Origin: Bacteroidales bacterium UBA932
GTDB lineage: Bacteria; Bacteroidota; Bacteroidia; Bacteroidales; UBA932
Direction: 5' to 3'
Length of the DNA stretch: 11,875 nucleotides
NCBI GenBank assembly: GCA_002293585.1
Contig: DBDM01000207.1
Span: 1-11,875 of the forward strand
The notes below the pieces were generated by a model. The model saw nothing but the letters and a program-made list of their open reading frames with translations. It had not been told where the DNA came from and searched no databases. A program made the position numbers and the translations under genes. The first letter of the stretch is position 1. The number at the start of each line of letters is the position of its first letter. Below are positions 1 through 7,254 of this stretch, one piece after another.

Positions 1-1049
1 CGCGCAGGCTCTATGCTGTGCAATTCCACCCCGAGGCGGCACACAGCGACGGCGGATGCCAGATCATGCACAACTTTCTCTTCGACATCTGCCGCGTTTC
101 GGGCGACTATCATCTCGACGATTACATCGAAAAGCAGGTTGCGGCGGTCCGCAAGCAGGTGTGCGACAAGCGTGTGCTGTTGGGGCTGTCGGGCGGTGTG
201 GATTCGTCGGTGTGTGCGGCGCTGCTCTCCCGTGCAATAGGCAGGCAACTTACATGCATATTTGTCGACCACGGACTGATGCGCCTGGACGAGGGCGACC
301 AGATCGAACGGGTATTCTCGAAACGCGAGATGCACTTTATCCGCGTCGATGCCGAGGAGCGTTTCCTGCAAAAATTGAAGGGTGTGAAAGACCCCGAACG
401 AAAGCGCAAGATCATCGGCGAGGAGTTCGTGAGGGTATTCGAACAGGAGGCACGCAAATTGGGTGGCGAGGTATTCCTGGCCCAGGGCACGATATATCCC
501 GACATCATAGAGTCGGGCGGTGAGTTCGGCGACACGATCAAGAGCCACCATAACGTGGGGGGATTGCCCGACGACCTCGCCTTCGAGGGAATCGTGGAAC
601 CGCTGTCGGGACTTTTTAAGGACGAAGTTCGTACAGTAGGGCAACTGTTGAAACTCCCCGCCGCGTTGGTCGACCGCCAACCTTTCCCCGGACCGGGACT
701 TGCGATCAGGGTGACGGGCAAAGTGACGCGCAAAAAGTTGGACGTTTTGCGCCGTGCCGATCATATCGTCCAACAGGAGATTGGGCGTTCGCGCCGGAAA
801 CCGCAGCAATATTTCGCCGTGCTGACCAACGTTCGTTCGGTGGGTGTGAAAGGCGACCATCGTACCTACGACCCGGTGGTAGCCGTGCGTGCAGTTGATA
901 CAACCGATTTCATGACATGCGAATACTCGCCGCTTCCGCATAAAACGCTGCACCGCATCGCATCGCGGATCACCGGCGAAATCCGTTCCGTGAGCCGCGT
1001 GGTCTACGACATCACCGGCAAACCGCCCGCCACCGTCGAGTGGGAATAG
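1..1049 (+). CDS. guaA: GMP synthase (glutamine-hydrolysing), 3' part; 5' end outside window
   Basis: GuaA converts XMP to GMP in the cytoplasm, using ATP and glutamine-derived ammonia; this is the last step of GMP synthesis. The reading frame is open from base 3 and gives 348 residues of a protein usually about 505-525 long. It begins with RLYAVQFHPE, the end of the class I glutaminase domain that carries its catalytic His and Glu; the nucleophile Cys lies upstream of the window. The ATP-pyrophosphatase P-loop SGGVDS is encoded at about 189-206, followed by AQGTIYPD, KSHHNVGGLP and PFPGPGLAIRV. The dimerisation domain ends in KPPATVEWE, the normal GuaA C-terminus, so the 3' end is intact. 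The GTG at 18 is internal, not a start. The gene is GC-rich (hand-counted lines 57-62%) compared with manA and GH31 (40-45%). From memory, the sequence looks closer to Firmicutes-type GuaA than to the common Bacteroidetes form; this is inference. Confidence 0.96.
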   Translation, partial: RRLYAVQFHPEAAHSDGGCQIMHNFLFDICRVSGDYHLDDYIEKQVAAVRKQVCDKRVLLGLSGGVDSSVCAALLSRAIGRQLTCIFVDHGLMRLDEGDQIERVFSKREMHFIRVDAEERFLQKLKGVKDPERKRKIIGEEFVRVFEQEARKLGGEVFLAQGTIYPDIIESGGEFGDTIKSHHNVGGLPDDLAFEGIVEPLSGLFKDEVRTVGQLLKLPAALVDRQPFPGPGLAIRVTGKVTRKKLDVLRRADHIVQQEIGRSRRKPQQYFAVLTNVRSVGVKGDHRTYDPVVAVRAVDTTDFMTCEYSPLPHKTLHRIASRITGEIRSVSRVVYDITGKPPATVEWE

Positions 1050-1203
1050 GCAGGTTGAAGTTAGGTCTTGTTTTCAATTTTCTCTTCGTACTCGAAGCAA
1101 AGGCCCCTTTTAAGGGGGAATTAGGGAGGATGTCCAAACACGAGGACATTGCCCTTTGTCCGCGAACGGCAACCTCGATAGCACAGAAACGCTATTATAA
1201 CAG
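1050..1203. other. Intergenic segment between guaA and the tRNA-Leu hairpin
   Basis: No credible gene lies here. A frame that is open across 1040-1363 on the plus strand runs through the tRNA and has no family resemblance. Three inverted structures are visible. The first is a GC-rich palindrome at 1104-1117 (CCCCTT/AAGGGG). The second is a short TGTCC/GGACA stem at 1131-1148. The third is the 12-mer CCCTTTGTCCGC at 1152-1163, which is the reverse complement of 1234-1245 in the tRNA. Because guaA and the tRNA converge here, one or more of these hairpins may terminate transcription. None is followed by a clean T-run, so that role is uncertain. Confidence 0.5.
1101..1130. repeat. Palindromic GC-rich intergenic element (possible dispersed repeat)
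   Basis: The palindrome CCCCTTTTAAGGGG (1104-1117) is followed by a purine-rich AATTAGGGAGG tail. Elements of this look (C-run, TTAA core, G-run, AATTAGGGAGG-like flank) are familiar to me as multi-copy intergenic sequences in Bacteroidetes genomes, but only one copy is in this window. It could also serve as a weak terminator of guaA, although no T-run follows the stem. Confidence 0.3.
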
Positions 1204-1231
1204 AGAAGGCCCCATTTCGATGGGGCCTTCT
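1204..1231 (-). terminator. Strong hairpin just downstream of tRNA-Leu, probable terminator
   Basis: AGAAGGCCCCA (1204-1214) pairs perfectly with TGGGGCCTTCT (1221-1231). An extra T-A pair closes a 4-nt loop, giving a 12-bp stem. The loop reads TTCG on the plus strand and CGAA on the minus strand. It starts 2 nt after the tRNA discriminator base. The minus-strand sequence after the stem (CTGTTATAATAG) is T/A-rich but has no real U-run. It may therefore act as a terminator or as a 3' processing boundary for the tRNA precursor. Confidence 0.6.
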
Positions 1232-1232
1232 G

Positions 1233-1314
1233 TGCGGACAAAGGGACTCGAACCCCCACGTCTTACGACACCAGATCCTAAGTCTGGCGCGGCTACCAAT
1301 TACGCCATGTCCGC
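1233..1314 (-). tRNA. tRNA-Leu (anticodon UAG)
   Basis: Read on the minus strand, the 7-bp acceptor stem GCGGACA/TGTCCGC pairs perfectly and is followed by discriminator A (1233). The D-arm contains TAATTGGTAG. The anticodon stem CCAGA/TCTGG encloses loop CTTAGGA, placing anticodon TAG at 1278-1280, which reads CUA and probably other CUN leucine codons. A long variable arm (TGTCGTAAGACGT) marks it as class II (Leu/Ser/Tyr). The T-loop GGTTCGAGTCC is canonical. CCA is not encoded, so it must be added after transcription. A Bacteroidetes -7 box lies just upstream at 1326-1333 and a strong hairpin just downstream at 1204-1231, so it appears to be a single-gene unit. Confidence 0.96.
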
Positions 1315-1325
1315 GATAAGGACGA

Positions 1326-1333
1326 CAAAGGTA
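1326..1333 (-). promoter_or_regulatory. -7 promoter box of tRNA-Leu
   Basis: The minus strand reads TACCTTTG, an exact match to the Bacteroidetes TAnnTTTG box. It sits 11 nt upstream of the tRNA 5' end at 1314, which suits a short precursor leader. About 20 nt further upstream the expected TTTG -33 element is only approximated, within a T-rich run. Confidence 0.65.
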
Positions 1334-1370
1334 CAAAAAATAATGGAAAACGGAAAAAAATAGCCTGAAT

Positions 1371-1402
1371 TTTGTATATTCCTCAAAAAATTAGTACTTT
1401 TG
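1371..1402 (+). promoter_or_regulatory. Bacteroidetes-type promoter of manA
   Basis: TTTG at 1371-1374 is followed, after a 20-nt spacer, by TACTTTTG at 1395-1402. Both boxes and the spacing match the phylum's sigma-ABfr consensus (TTTG, 19-21 nt, TAnnTTTG). The predicted transcript starts near 1407-1410. That excludes the in-frame TTG at 1400 as start codon and supports the ATG at 1418. Confidence 0.75.
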
Positions 1403-1417
1403 CATAAAATTCCTCTT

Positions 1418-2395
1418 ATGGCGACGCTCTATCCATTAAAATTCAAACCCATAGCCAAAGAAACTGTTTGGGGCGGCAATCGTTTGGCCCAATTAATGGG
1501 CAAGCCATTTGACATCACTAAAAAAACCGGCGAAAGCTGGGAGTTGTCGGGCGTGCAAAAAAACTTGTCGAAAGTGACTAATGGCTATCTCAAAGGCAAT
1601 AACATAGAGGAATTGACGGAAATTTATATGGGCGAACTGGTAGGCGACAAAGTGTATGAGCAATTCGGCGTGGAATTTCCGTTGCTTGTCAAACTGATCG
1701 ATGCTTCCGACACCTTGTCGGTGCAGGTGCATCCCGACGATGCCGCGGCTGCCGAACGCCACAATGCTTATGGAAAAACCGAAATGTGGTATGTGCTGGA
1801 TGCCGCTCCCGGTGCGGGCATCTACGTGGGTCTCAACAAAGAAGTCAGTCCGCAAGAATTTTATGACCACGCCAACAAGGCGACCCTGCCCGATATATTA
1901 AACTTTGAAAAAGCCCATCCGGGCGATGTGTTTTTTATTCCGGCAGGACGTATTCATGCTATTGGTAAAGGCATACTGCTGGCAGAAATTCAACAGACAT
2001 CAGACATTACTTACCGCGTATACGATTGGGGGCGCGAGCACCATCCCGCCACAGCCCGCGATATGCACCTCGACTTAGCCATTGATACTATCGACTACAA
2101 TGTGCACAAGGAGTATAAAACCCGCTACCACCAACAAAAAAACACACCTGTAGAACTTGTTGTTTGTCCTTATTTCACCACGAATTTACTGGATATTGAT
2201 ACATTGACCGAGCGGGCGCTGGCCGGCCGCGACAGTTTTGTGATCTACATGTGCATTGACGGCGAAGCAATCATCGACTGTAACGGGGAAAAGGAAACCA
2301 TTGCCAAGGGAGAAACCGTGCTGGTACCTGCAAGCTTAGCCGATATTCATCTTAAACCAAAATCCACTGTTAAGTTATTAGAAATTTATATTTAA
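1418..2395 (+). CDS. manA: Mannose-6-phosphate isomerase, type I (cupin)
   Basis: This is a cytoplasmic zinc enzyme that interconverts mannose-6-P and fructose-6-P, linking mannose use to glycolysis and, in reverse, to GDP-mannose synthesis. From ATG 1418 the product is 325 residues, the usual length for short bacterial ManA. Visible family motifs are KETVWGG (14-20) and GESWELSG (38-45). The probable zinc ligands are Gln103 and His105 in QVHPDD, Glu122 in KTEMWYVL and His180 in PAGRIHAIG. Arg200 in TYRVYDWGR follows, in the place of the substrate-binding arginine. The C-terminal part (about 245-325) is the second cupin-like lobe. The start was chosen because the promoter boxes overlap the longer TTG-initiated frame. 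It is the first gene of a plus-strand series; the next gene begins 11 bp after its stop. Confidence 0.93.
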   Translation: MATLYPLKFKPIAKETVWGGNRLAQLMGKPFDITKKTGESWELSGVQKNLSKVTNGYLKGNNIEELTEIYMGELVGDKVYEQFGVEFPLLVKLIDASDTLSVQVHPDDAAAAERHNAYGKTEMWYVLDAAPGAGIYVGLNKEVSPQEFYDHANKATLPDILNFEKAHPGDVFFIPAGRIHAIGKGILLAEIQQTSDITYRVYDWGREHHPATARDMHLDLAIDTIDYNVHKEYKTRYHQQKNTPVELVVCPYFTTNLLDIDTLTERALAGRDSFVIYMCIDGEAIIDCNGEKETIAKGETVLVPASLADIHLKPKSTVKLLEIYI

Positions 2396-2406
2396 TACTG
2401 ACGCCT

Positions 2407-3384
2407 ATGAAAAAAATTATCGTTTTACTGTCTTTACTCATTGCAGTGAACAGTACTTTTGCCCAATTATCAAGGCCCCTACCCAAAGTAGACTTTGCGG
2501 CCGCTCCCGACTCCACAACTATGGTTGACAACAATGCCGACGGAAAGCCTGAAGCACCAAGTTACCACACCTTTTCCGGGAAAAACATGCTTTCCTTCGC
2601 ACAGGTATCTTACAATGATGCCTGGCAAGCCGGCGGGGTATCCAACATCTCGTTGCGCGCCGCTTCCAACCTGTCCTATACCTACAAGCACCACTTGTTG
2701 TATTTCCAATCGGTGTTCGACGGCGCTTACGCCATGACCTGGGACCCTGATAATCTCATACAAAAAAAAGAAGACCGCCTCCAGTTTACCAACTCATTCG
2801 GGATACGCACCGCCGAACTCTCAAAGTTTTATTATACGGCGCTGGTCGACCTTAAAAGCCAGTTCGCCCCGGGCTACAACTCGCCGTCCGATCGGACCAT
2901 TATTTCCCGTTTTTTCTCTCCCGCATATTTAACGACCTCTCTCGGTATGAGCTACAGGCCTAACGACATGTGGGATATTACACTCGCCCCGCTTTCCGGC
3001 CGTTTCACCTTTGTGCTCGACACCGCCATTGCCAACATGGGAATGTATGAAGGAATAAACGCACAAAAAACAACTGCCTCCAATATCGGCTTCTATGCAA
3101 TAGGAATTTTCAAAACACCTATCGTAAAAGATCATATCACCTTCCATAGCAAGATGGAGCTGTTCTCCAACTACAACAACAAGCCGCAGAACATTGAGGT
3201 AGATTGGGAAAACAAATTGGATTTCAAGATCACGTCATACCTCTCCGCTCAAATTTATTGCCGCTTAGTGTATAACGACAAAATGCCCTACGTAGTGTGG
3301 CATGACGACGGTTCCAAAGAGGAACATGGAGCCCGTCTGCAGATCAACGAATCGTTCAATATCGGGTTGACGTATAATTTCTAA
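2407..3384 (+). CDS. DUF3078 family protein, probable outer-membrane beta-barrel
   Basis: The product has 325 residues and no known function. It begins with a clear signal peptide (MKKIIVLLSLLIAVNSTFA, cleavage likely before Gln20). The mature part has many alternating hydrophobic/aromatic stretches such as NISLRAASNLSYTYKHHLLYFQS. It ends in NIGLTYNF, with the terminal Phe typical of outer-membrane barrels. The region SFAQVSYNDAWQAGGVSNISL and the later KEDRLQFTNSFG resemble the DUF3078 family, which is widespread in Bacteroidetes and unassigned. Family membership is from memory of the pattern; the barrel is inference. It sits 11 bp after manA and 24 bp before the GH31 gene on the same strand, with no promoter boxes that I can see between them, so co-transcription is likely. 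Confidence 0.8.
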   Translation: MKKIIVLLSLLIAVNSTFAQLSRPLPKVDFAAAPDSTTMVDNNADGKPEAPSYHTFSGKNMLSFAQVSYNDAWQAGGVSNISLRAASNLSYTYKHHLLYFQSVFDGAYAMTWDPDNLIQKKEDRLQFTNSFGIRTAELSKFYYTALVDLKSQFAPGYNSPSDRTIISRFFSPAYLTTSLGMSYRPNDMWDITLAPLSGRFTFVLDTAIANMGMYEGINAQKTTASNIGFYAIGIFKTPIVKDHITFHSKMELFSNYNNKPQNIEVDWENKLDFKITSYLSAQIYCRLVYNDKMPYVVWHDDGSKEEHGARLQINESFNIGLTYNF

Positions 3385-3408
3385 AGAAAATATTAGGGAT
3401 AAAAAATT

Positions 3409-6400
3409 ATGAAAAACATACTGCTCAAATTGACACAAAGAACAAGTATTATACCGGCAATGTTATTGTTGACGATGCTTTCATGCACCGCATTGCATGC
3501 CGCACAGGATACGCCGACAGCAGTTAGTGCAACAAGCATTAACCCGACTACAGTGGAAATAGTACTTTCCAATAATCAGCGAATGACGGTTGATTTTTAC
3601 GGAGACAATATATTCCGCCTGTTTCAGGACAACGCTGGCGGCATTCTCCGGGATCCGGAGGCCAAACCCGAAGCGCGTATTTTAACGGAACATTCACGGA
3701 AAAATATTACTGCGCTTGAAGTGAACAATGATGAGCAGTCTATAATCATCAGCACCGGAAAAATAGCCCTTCATATTGATAAAAAATCTACTTTGTTTAA
3801 GGTTGTGAACCTGAAAACACAAGCTGTAGTGCTGGAAGCCATACAACCCATCGTCTTTGAAAAAAATAAAGTAGCCCTCACACTCAAAGAAAATGCGCAG
3901 GAATACTTTTATGGCGGCGGCGTGCAGAACGGACGTTTTTCGCATAAAGGCAAAGTCATTGCCATAGAAAATCAAAACAGCTGGACCGACGGCGGGGTGG
4001 CCTCTCCTACGCCATTTTACTGGTCTACCAACGGCTATGGCGTGATGTGGTATACATTCAAAAAAGGTTTTTATGATTTCGGGGCAAAAGAAAAGGGCGT
4101 GGTCAACATTTACCATGAGACCAACTACCTGGATGTATTTTTCATGATTAATGAAGGTACCGTGCCGCTATTGAATGATTTTTATCAGTTGACCGGCCAT
4201 CCGGTATTGCTTCCCAAATTTGGTTTTTATCAAGGACACCTGAATGCGTATAATCGTGATTACTGGGCAGAAGATGAGAACGGAATTTTATTTGAAGACG
4301 GCAAACGCTACAAGGAAAGTCAGAAAGACAACGGAGGCGTTAAAGAGTCGTTGAACGGAGAGTTGAATAATTATCAATTCTCGGCACGCGCGGTGATTGA
4401 CCGTTACGCCAACCACGATATGCCTTTAGGCTGGTTGTTACCGAATGACGGCTATGGCGCCGGTTACGGACAAACATCAACATTAGACAGCAATATACAA
4501 AATCTTAAAAATCTTAACGATTATGCGGCAACGAAAGGCGTGAAAATCGGTCTGTGGACACAGTCGGCGCTTCACCCGAAGCCGGAAATAGGCGCGTTGT
4601 TGCAACGGGATATTGTAAAGGAAGTGCGGGATGCCGGGGTAAGGGTATTGAAAACAGATGTGGCCTGGGTGGGCCCCGGCTATTCTTTCGGCCTGAACGG
4701 CATTGCCGACGCCTCTCAGATTATGACTTACTACGGAAATAATGCAAGGCCTTTCATCATTTCATTGGACGGCTGGGCAGGCACCCAACGCTATGCAAGC
4801 ATTTGGTCGGGCGACCAAACCGGCGGACAATGGGAATACATCCGGTTTCATATCCCCACCTATTTAGGCTCGGGATTGTCGGGACAACCCAACATCACTT
4901 CGGATATGGACGGTATTTTCGGCGGAAAAAATTTGGTAATCAATACACGGGATTTTCAATGGAAAACTTTTACCCCCATGGAACTGAATATGGACGGCTG
5001 GGGATCCAACGAGAAATACCCCCACGCGCTGGGAGAGCCTGCAACATCAATTAACCGCTGGTACCTGAAACTGAAATCGGAGTTGATGCCTTATGCCTAC
5101 AGCATTGCCAAGGAAGCGGTGGACGGGTTGCCCATGATTCGCGCTATGTTTTTGGAATATCCCAACGCATACACCTATGGCAAATCTACCCAATACCAAT
5201 TCTCATACGGGCCTTATTTTTTGGTAGCGCCGGTGTACCAAAACACCAAAGCGGATGACAAGGGAAATGATTGGAGAAACGGCATCTATTTACCGGAAGG
5301 CACCTGGATTGATTATTTCACCGGAAAGAAATATCAGGGCAATCAAATCATCAATAATTATCCCGCTCCCCTTTGGAAACTGCCGGTATTTGTTAAAGGC
5401 GGCGCCATTATACCACTGGCCAATCCGCATAATCAGGTTATGGGAATTGATCATGCACAACGCATCTATGAAATTTATCCCGAAGGAAAAAGTGCATTTA
5501 CCGAATATGACGATGATGGCGAAACCGAAGCATACCGCGCCGGACAAGGGGTAACTACGCTCATTGAAGCTGCGGTTGATGCTAAGAATAAAGTGACTGT
5601 CACCGTGCATCCTGCCCAAGGAACATTCAAAGGCTTTGTAAAAAATAAAACAACGCAATTCCGCATTAACGTGACGGAAAAGCCGAAAAAAGTATCGGCT
5701 AAAACAGGCAACAACAATATTAAGCTGACGGAAGTGCATTCTTTAGCCGATATGGAAAGTAAAGACAATGTGTTCTTCTATGATGCAGCGCCAAACTTAA
5801 ACCGCTTTGCCACTCCCGGAAGTGAATTTGAAAAAGAAGTGATCACCAAAAATCCGGTGCTCTATGTGAAACTGGCCGCTGCCGACATTACTGCCCAGCA
5901 AACCGAGCTGACAGTGGAAGGATTTAAATTTGAATCGGCTGACGACAGGGTGGCTACAGGCGCTTTATCAGCTCCGGTTGCTCAGGTGACAGCAGAAAAT
6001 ACGGAGGCCTATACCATTAAACCTACTTGGAGTGGCGTAAGCAATGCCGACTTTTATGAAATCAATTTCAACAATATGCTTTACTCTACCATAAAAGATA
6101 CGGAACTTTTACTGGAAGGATTGGAAGCGGAAACCACCTACCAATTGCAATTGCGCGCTGTGAACAAGGACGGTTATTCCGAGTGGACAACATTTGAAGC
6201 GACCACTAAATCTAACCCCTTGGAGTTCGCCATTCAGGGCATTACCGGACGCAGCACGGTGAAAGAGCGCGGCTCTAACATTCACCGCCTGTTTGATTTC
6301 AATGAAGGCAATATGTGGCACACAAGAAGCGATAGCACTGCCGTACCATTTGATATTATTGTGGATTTGAAAACGGTGAATACATTGGATAAATTCCACT

Positions 6401-7230
6401 ACCTGCCCCGTGACGGCGCCCGCAACGGCACGATACTGAACGGCACGGTACATTACAGTACGGATCAGGAAAACTGGACAGCCGCCGGCCCATTTGAATG
6501 GGAAAAGAATGACGAGGTGAAAATTTTCACTTTCGACAAGCAGCCCGTTGCGCGTTATATTAAAATTGCTGTAACCGATGCTGTAGGCGGGTTTGGCTCA
6601 GGTCGCGAATTATATGTATTCAAAGTTCCGGGAACAGAAAGTTACCTGCAGGGCGATATTAACAACGACGGGGTAGTTGATGGTAACGATTTAACGTCGT
6701 ACACCAATTATACCGGACTACGAACAGTAGACGCCGATTTTGAGTACGTCAGCAATGGTGATGTGAATAAAAACGGACTGATTGATGCTTATGACATTTC
6801 CGTGGTGACCACCCAACTCGACGGAGGGGTAGGCCGGCGCCCGGCGGGACAACTGTCCGGCAGCATCAAGATAAGCACTGCCAAGCAAAACTACAATGAG
6901 GGCGAAACCATAGAGGTACAGGTGCTGGGACAAGACCTGCAGGCGGTGAACGCACTGAGTTTTGCGTTGACGTACAATCCGCAGGAGTATGAATTTACCG
7001 GCATGGAAGCAGTGAATATGAAAGCTATGCAAAACCTGACGAACGACAGGTTGCACTCTAACGGTGTAAAAGCGCTGTATCCCACGTTTGCAAATATCGG
7101 TGAACAGGAGGCGTTGAGCGGAAGTGAAACGCTGATGACCATTAAATTTAAGGCGAAGAAAAGATTAAAATTCAATCTGAAACTGACAGATAGCATTTTA
7201 ATAGATAAAAATCTGAATATGGTCAAATAA
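3409..7230 (+). CDS. Secreted multidomain GH31 alpha-glycosidase with FN3, discoidin-like, dockerin and cohesin-like modules
   Basis: This is a 1273-residue exported enzyme. Residues 1-31 are a signal peptide (ALHA before Ala32); Cys26 (MLSC) offers a weaker lipoprotein alternative. Residues about 50-250 are the GH31 N-terminal beta-sandwich (EYFYGGGVQNG at 165-175). The catalytic barrel spans about 265-600. Asp417 in VLKTDVAW is the probable nucleophile and Asp469 in IWSGDQTGGQW the acid/base; GLSGQPNITSDMDGIFGG (489-506) is a family signature. The GH31 C-terminal beta-domains run from about 600 to 750. Then come an unassigned stretch, an FN3 domain (about 853-935), an F5/8 type C-like domain (about 937-1074), two dockerin repeats (1082-1095, 1117-1130) and a cohesin-like domain (about 1148-1273). 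The motifs recall Bacteroidetes GH31 enzymes acting on alpha-1,6-glucans, but specificity cannot be read from the sequence. The cohesin end is abrupt. It lies 24 bp after the DUF3078 gene. Confidence 0.9.
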   Translation: MKNILLKLTQRTSIIPAMLLLTMLSCTALHAAQDTPTAVSATSINPTTVEIVLSNNQRMTVDFYGDNIFRLFQDNAGGILRDPEAKPEARILTEHSRKNITALEVNNDEQSIIISTGKIALHIDKKSTLFKVVNLKTQAVVLEAIQPIVFEKNKVALTLKENAQEYFYGGGVQNGRFSHKGKVIAIENQNSWTDGGVASPTPFYWSTNGYGVMWYTFKKGFYDFGAKEKGVVNIYHETNYLDVFFMINEGTVPLLNDFYQLTGHPVLLPKFGFYQGHLNAYNRDYWAEDENGILFEDGKRYKESQKDNGGVKESLNGELNNYQFSARAVIDRYANHDMPLGWLLPNDGYGAGYGQTSTLDSNIQNLKNLNDYAATKGVKIGLWTQSALHPKPEIGALLQRDIVKEVRDAGVRVLKTDVAWVGPGYSFGLNGIADASQIMTYYGNNARPFIISLDGWAGTQRYASIWSGDQTGGQWEYIRFHIPTYLGSGLSGQPNITSDMDGIFGGKNLVINTRDFQWKTFTPMELNMDGWGSNEKYPHALGEPATSINRWYLKLKSELMPYAYSIAKEAVDGLPMIRAMFLEYPNAYTYGKSTQYQFSYGPYFLVAPVYQNTKADDKGNDWRNGIYLPEGTWIDYFTGKKYQGNQIINNYPAPLWKLPVFVKGGAIIPLANPHNQVMGIDHAQRIYEIYPEGKSAFTEYDDDGETEAYRAGQGVTTLIEAAVDAKNKVTVTVHPAQGTFKGFVKNKTTQFRINVTEKPKKVSAKTGNNNIKLTEVHSLADMESKDNVFFYDAAPNLNRFATPGSEFEKEVITKNPVLYVKLAAADITAQQTELTVEGFKFESADDRVATGALSAPVAQVTAENTEAYTIKPTWSGVSNADFYEINFNNMLYSTIKDTELLLEGLEAETTYQLQLRAVNKDGYSEWTTFEATTKSNPLEFAIQGITGRSTVKERGSNIHRLFDFNEGNMWHTRSDSTAVPFDIIVDLKTVNTLDKFHYLPRDGARNGTILNGTVHYSTDQENWTAAGPFEWEKNDEVKIFTFDKQPVARYIKIAVTDAVGGFGSGRELYVFKVPGTESYLQGDINNDGVVDGNDLTSYTNYTGLRTVDADFEYVSNGDVNKNGLIDAYDISVVTTQLDGGVGRRPAGQLSGSIKISTAKQNYNEGETIEVQVLGQDLQAVNALSFALTYNPQEYEFTGMEAVNMKAMQNLTNDRLHSNGVKALYPTFANIGEQEALSGSETLMTIKFKAKKRLKFNLKLTDSILIDKNLNMVK

Positions 7231-7237
7231 GACCTCC

Positions 7238-7254
7238 CACAGATTACACAGATT
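7238..7254. repeat. Two tandem 9-nt units (CACAGATTA) overlapping the prmC stop
   Basis: CACAGATT occurs at 7238-7245 and again at 7247-7254, a 9-nt period. On the minus strand this reads CAATCTGTGTAATCTGTGG. The repeat supplies the prmC stop codon (7244-7246) and its last codons, and fills nearly all of the 13-bp gap to the GH31 stop. Similar AATCTGTG-type tandem repeats occur in intergenic DNA of many bacteria, as I recall. Confidence 0.6.

Noticed and set aside
1152..1245. attL/attR pair of an integrated element at tRNA-Leu
   Set aside because: The repeats are inverted, only about 70 bp apart, and no integrase or mobile gene is nearby.
1040..1363. 107-codon plus-strand frame spanning the guaA-manA gap
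   Set aside because: It runs through the tRNA-Leu and its hairpin and has no family resemblance.
1400..1417. TTG start extending ManA by six residues
   Set aside because: The TTG overlaps the -7 promoter box (1395-1402), so it would not be in the transcript; ATG 1418 gives the normal N-terminus.
5290..5768. Overlapping minus-strand frames of 149 and 97 codons inside GH31
   Set aside because: They are antisense to a continuous 1273-codon gene with conserved domains and have no motif of their own.
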